DNA of 64,000 nucleotides, taken from Microthrixaceae bacterium (GTDB taxonomy: Bacteria; Actinomycetota; Acidimicrobiia; Acidimicrobiales; Iamiaceae). Of the stretch, positions 60,788 through 64,000 are shown piece after piece. The notes beneath the pieces are model-generated. The model did not search any database. It saw only the letters and a list, made by a program, of their open reading frames with translations, and was not told where the DNA came from. The DNA is taken from positions 1 to 64,000 of the forward strand of contig JADJDU010000010.1 in NCBI GenBank assembly GCA_016702505.1. The letters run 5' to 3'. Both the position numbers and the translations under genes were made by a program. Numbering within the stretch: position 1 is the stretch's first letter; each line of letters starts with the position of its first letter.

Positions 60788-61504
60788 TCAGACCTTGGGC
60801 ATGTCCACCGTGTCCATGTCGGCCTTGACCGTGGCCAGCTGCTGCTCGATGAGAGCACCCCTCAAGTTGAGCTTGGTCAGGGCGTAGGCGCCGGTGCGCA
60901 ACGCCCCCAGTCGTTCGGCTTCGGCGACGGCGGCATCCACCAGGTCGGCTTCGGCCACCACCCGATCCAGGTAACCGGCGGCCACGGCCCCGGCCGGGTC
61001 GTACACCCGGGCTCCGAGCGTGGCCTCGCCCAACTCGTGGGCCGGGACCCGTTCACGGGCCAGTTCCACCGCGAACTTGGGGAGGGCCATGCCGATGGCC
61101 ACCTCGTTGAGGCCGATCTTGGCCGGGACATCGGCACCGATCCGCACGTCGCAGCTCAACAAGGTCAACGCTCCGGCGGCCAGGGCGTGCCCGGTGCAGG
61201 CCGCCACCGTCGGCACGCCGAACCCGTACAGCCGCATCAGCCACCGGGCGCCGTGGACCACCAGGGCCCGCATGGATTCGACGTTGGCCGTCATCTCGCT
61301 CAGGTCGAATCCAGCGCTGAACTTCCCGGGGCGTCCGACGATCACCAGCGCCCGGGCTCCCTCGGTCTCCACCCGGTCCATGTGGGCGTTGAGGGCGTCG
61401 ACCACCGCAGTTGAGATCACGTTGGCCTTGCCGTCGTCGAGGGTGACGATGGCGACGTCTCCTTGGCGGTGGTAGGTGGGCAGTGCAGCGGTGGTGTCGG
61501 ACAT
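60788..61504 (-). CDS. Enoyl-CoA hydratase/crotonase family protein
   Basis: 238 residues from the ATG at 61504. Crotonase fold: VAIVTLDDGKANVISTAVVD, VIVGRPGKFSAGFDLSEMTA (oxyanion hole), GVPTVAACTGHALAAGALTL, and VRIGADVPAKIGLNEVAIGM. The usual catalytic Glu pair is not clear: Gly-His-Ala-Leu-Ala replaces part of one motif, so hydratase activity is not certain and it may be an isomerase or thioesterase-like member. Acts on acyl-CoA. Single gene between the methyltransferase (convergent) and the M50 protease. Confidence 0.88.
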   Translation of the reverse strand: MSDTTAALPTYHRQGDVAIVTLDDGKANVISTAVVDALNAHMDRVETEGARALVIVGRPGKFSAGFDLSEMTANVESMRALVVHGARWLMRLYGFGVPTVAACTGHALAAGALTLLSCDVRIGADVPAKIGLNEVAIGMALPKFAVELARERVPAHELGEATLGARVYDPAGAVAAGYLDRVVAEADLVDAAVAEAERLGALRTGAYALTKLNLRGALIEQQLATVKADMDTVDMPKV

Positions 61505-61527
61505 GGGTCCGAAACCTAGTGCCGGTG

Positions 61528-62675
61528 TCAGCCTCTGCCGGAGGGGGCGAGTTGGCCCCGTCGGGTCTCGGCGGTGTCATATAGGGCACGGGCGTCGACG
61601 GTGCCGATCGTTCGACCGTGGTCGTCCACCACCAGCCCGGTCCTGATGTCTCCGCTGTCTATGCGCTGCACGGCCGTCAAGAGGGGCTCATCGGCCCGAA
61701 CCACGGTGAGACGGTTGAGCGGGAAGGCCAGGTCGGAGTTGCGTAGGGCCTCCCACTTTTCGGCGGGGACGGCCCGGATGGCGTTGGCCGTCAACAGCCC
61801 CACCACCCGACCGTGGTCGGCGATCACCGGGTAGGCCTGGTGGCGGGTGTCGCGCGGCAGGGTGCGCAAGAAGTCGGCGACGGTGTCTTCGGCACGGGCG
61901 GTAGGCGGGTTGGCGTACATGGCGTTGCTCACCCGCACCCCCTCCAGCAACGAGTACAGCGGCGCCGAGCGCAGGGCCTGCCAGGCGTTCATGGCGATGA
62001 ACCCGCCGACGGCCAGGATCCAGATGCCGAACCCGTCGCTGTCCTCGGCCCGCAGGTCCCCCAGGCCGTACCACGCCAGTCCGAGGCCCACGGCCACCCC
62101 GCTGCGGGCGGCCCAGACCTTGCCGGCGCTTTGGCTTCCGGTGCGCCACCAGATGAGGGCGCTGAGAACCGTGCCCCCGTCCAGGGGGGCAGCCGGCAGG
62201 AGGTTGAAGCCGGCCAATATCAAGTTGAGTACCCCGAGCCACGCCGACGCGGTGCCGGCCAGGTCCCACCGCCCGGTGTCGGGCAGAACGTAGGCGACCG
62301 AGATCAGGAAGGCGCCGCAGGCGGCGCTGGCCAGGGGGCCGACGACGGCGATGCGGAACTCGGCACGGGGGTTTGCGGTGACGACTCGAGGCGGGCCACT
62401 CCGCCCAGCAACCACAGGCTTATGCCCTTCACCCCGATGCCTTCCTCCCGGGCCACCAAGGCATGGCCCATCTCGTGCACGAGCAGCGAGACGAAGAACG
62501 CCAGCGCGGCCACTACGCCCGCCACCCAGTAGTCGGTGGTGGTCAAACCCGGAACCTGGATGGGGAAGTTGTTATCGGCCAGCACCCAAGCGTTGAGGCC
62601 GGCGATGAGCAGGACGCTCACGTTCATGCCGACCTTGATGCCGGCGATGCGCCCGAGGGGGATGTCTCGACCCAT
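61528..62675 (-). CDS. Site-2 (M50) membrane protease with CBS pair, frameshifted
   Basis: About 382 residues after repair, from ATG 62675 (MGRDIPLGRIAGIKV). The zinc motif HEMGH is in SLLVHEMGHALVAREEGIG; the second metal/active motif is FNLLPAAPLDGGTVLSALIW. A frame slip at about 62385 separates GISLWLLGGVARLES from TANPRAEFRIAVVGPLASAA. Two CBS domains follow the membrane part (RDTRHQAYPVIADHGRVVGL and RIDSGDIRTGLVVDDHGRTI) and may sense adenosine nucleotides. It resembles the Rip3/SpoIVFB-CBS type. It cleaves membrane-bound anti-sigma factors or other helices; the target is unknown. Confidence 0.87.
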
Positions 62676-62702
62676 CGGGTCAAGCTATCGCCGAGGTCCG
62701 CC

Positions 62703-64000
62703 TCACACGTTTCGGCGGTATCGGCCTCCAACTTCGAAGAGGGCGTGGGTGATCTGGCCGAGGCTGGCGCTGCGGGTGGCATCCATGAGCACCGCGAACA
62801 GGTTCTCTCCGGCCAGTGCCGCCTCTCGCAGTCGGGTAAGCGCTGCGGTGGCCTCGGCGCTGTGGTCGACGTGGAACCGTTCCAGGCGGTCGAGCTGGGA
62901 ACGCTTCTCCTCCTCGGTGGAGCGGGCCAAGGCCACGGGGGGACCATCGGTTGCCATCGAGTCCTCGGTTGAGCGGTCGCCGGGGGCGTCGGCGGCCCGG
63001 GTGAAGGTGTTGACCCCGATGATCGGCAGGGTGCCTTCGTGCTTGCGGATCTCGTAGTCGTGGGATTCGTCTTGGATCCGGCCCCGCTGGTAGCCGGTCT
63101 CCATGGCCCCGAGCACACCGCCTCGTGCGGCCAGCCGGTCGAACTCCGCCAACACCGCGGCTTCGACCAGGTCGGTCAGCTCGTCGATCACGAACGACCC
63201 TTGGTTGGGGTTCTCGTTGAGGGCCAGCCCCCACTCCTCGTTGATGATCAGTTGGATGGCCAGGGCCCGGCGGACCGACTCGTCGGTGGGGGTGGTGACG
63301 GCCTCGTCGTAGGCGTTGGTGTGGAGGCTGTTGCAGTTGTCGTAGATGGCGATGAGGGCCTGGAGGGTGGTGCGGATGTCGTTGAAGTCCATCTCCTGGG
63401 CGTGGAGGGAACGGCCCGAGGTCTGCACGTGGTACTTGAGCTTCTGGCTGCGCTCGTTGGCGCCGTAGCGGTCCCTCATGGCCACCGCCCAGATCCGTCG
63501 GGCCACCCGTCCCAGCACGGTGTACTCGGGGTCCATGCCGTTGGAGAAGAAGAACGAGAAGTTTGGGGCGAAGTCGTCCACGTCCATGCCCCGAGCCAGG
63601 TAGGCCTCCACGTAGGTGAACCCATTGGCCAATGTGAAGGCCAGCTGGGTGATCGGGTTCGCGCCGGCTTCGGCGATGTGGTAGCCCGAGATCGACACCG
63701 AGTAGAAGTTGCGGACCTGGTGGTCGATGAACCACTCCTGCATGTCGGCCATCATCCCGAGGGCGAACTCGGTGGAGAAGATGCAGGTGTTCTGGCCCTG
63801 GTCCTCTTTGAGAATGTCGGCTTGGACGGTGCCGCGGACGTTGGCCAGCACCCAGGACCGGACTTCGCCAGCTTCCTCGGCGGTCGGAGATCTTCCCTCG
63901 ATGGCTTCGAAGGCGTCGAGCCGTTGATCGACGGCGGTGTTCAAGAACATGGCCAAGATGGTCGGGGCCGGTCCGTTGATGGTCATCGACACCGAGGTGG
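62703..64000 (-). CDS. icmF: IcmF-type B12-dependent acyl-CoA mutase, C-terminal part
   Basis: The visible ~430 residues run off the right edge. Sequence matches the substrate-binding (large subunit) barrel of the fused isobutyryl-CoA mutase: NTCIFSTEFALGMMADMQEW, FYSVSISGYHIAEAGANPIT, GRSLHAQEMDFNDIRTTLQA, CNSLHTNAYDEAVTTP and GVLGAMETGYQRGRIQDESH, then LPIIGVNTF. In IcmF a B12 domain and a G-protein chaperone domain should precede, outside the window. It interconverts isobutyryl- and n-butyryl-CoA. An ordinary methylmalonyl-CoA mutase is less likely given the LPIIGVNTF ending. Stop at 62703. Confidence 0.85.
   Translation of the reverse strand, partial: TSVSMTINGPAPTILAMFLNTAVDQRLDAFEAIEGRSPTAEEAGEVRSWVLANVRGTVQADILKEDQGQNTCIFSTEFALGMMADMQEWFIDHQVRNFYSVSISGYHIAEAGANPITQLAFTLANGFTYVEAYLARGMDVDDFAPNFSFFFSNGMDPEYTVLGRVARRIWAVAMRDRYGANERSQKLKYHVQTSGRSLHAQEMDFNDIRTTLQALIAIYDNCNSLHTNAYDEAVTTPTDESVRRALAIQLIINEEWGLALNENPNQGSFVIDELTDLVEAAVLAEFDRLAARGGVLGAMETGYQRGRIQDESHDYEIRKHEGTLPIIGVNTFTRAADAPGDRSTEDSMATDGPPVALARSTEEEKRSQLDRLERFHVDHSAEATAALTRLREAALAGENLFAVLMDATRSASLGQITHALFEVGGRYRRNV

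Overview
The window is high-GC (roughly 65-70%) DNA from an actinobacterium. An F420-dependent Ddn-type protein, a MhuD-type haem oxygenase, a DUF222/HNH '13E12' protein, a PAC2 protein, GlnK-GlnD next to AmtB, an IcmF-type mutase and many GTG starts point to the class Acidimicrobiia or a close relative. That placement is inference from gene content, not a phylogeny.

Layout. 1-4868 is the end of an integrated element: a decayed unknown gene, a small unknown protein divergent from an HNH endonuclease around a strong promoter/operator, then a tyrosine integrase and a two-HTH excisionase-like gene beside a 3' fragment of tRNA-Leu(UAA) that marks the attachment site. 5072-7810 holds two insertion sequences, an IS256-type element with direct target repeats and an element with an rve/DDE transposase. 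7890-22476 is accessory chromosome: a DUF5678/retropepsin pair, a carotenoid oxygenase, an arsR-arsI metalloid pair, a HipBA module, several ParDE/VapBC modules (intact, broken or fragmentary), a hemerythrin, an S9 peptidase, a Ddn-type F420 protein, a small Cys protein, a beta-helix lipoprotein and mhuD. 22639-40800 mixes single metabolic and signalling genes: DUF222/HNH, GGDEF-EAL, a NIT histidine kinase abutting a BTAD/AAA regulator, aldose epimerase, an enoyl-reductase-like protein, another vapBC, PhoD and a HAD phosphatase.

40898-64000 looks like stable core chromosome: an ECF sigma factor with a membrane beta-propeller partner, two family-5 substrate-binding proteins (one with a large deletion), an ABC exporter pair, a small Cys protein with an Rrf2 regulator, the nitrogen cluster amtB-glnK-glnD with a GlnR-like box upstream, PAC2, a PQQ-type sugar dehydrogenase, a GtrA/GT-C/methyltransferase group, a crotonase, a site-2 protease with CBS domains, and the 3' end of icmF, which runs off the right edge.

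Caution on quality. Many genes, including conserved ones (amtB, PAC2, M50 protease, beta-propeller), carry a one- or two-base frameshift, one of them in a run of G. This suggests uncorrected sequencing indels as much as true gene decay. In-frame nonsense codons and large internal deletions (parE, the 44302-45805 binding protein, the glutathione peroxidase remnant) are better candidates for real lesions.
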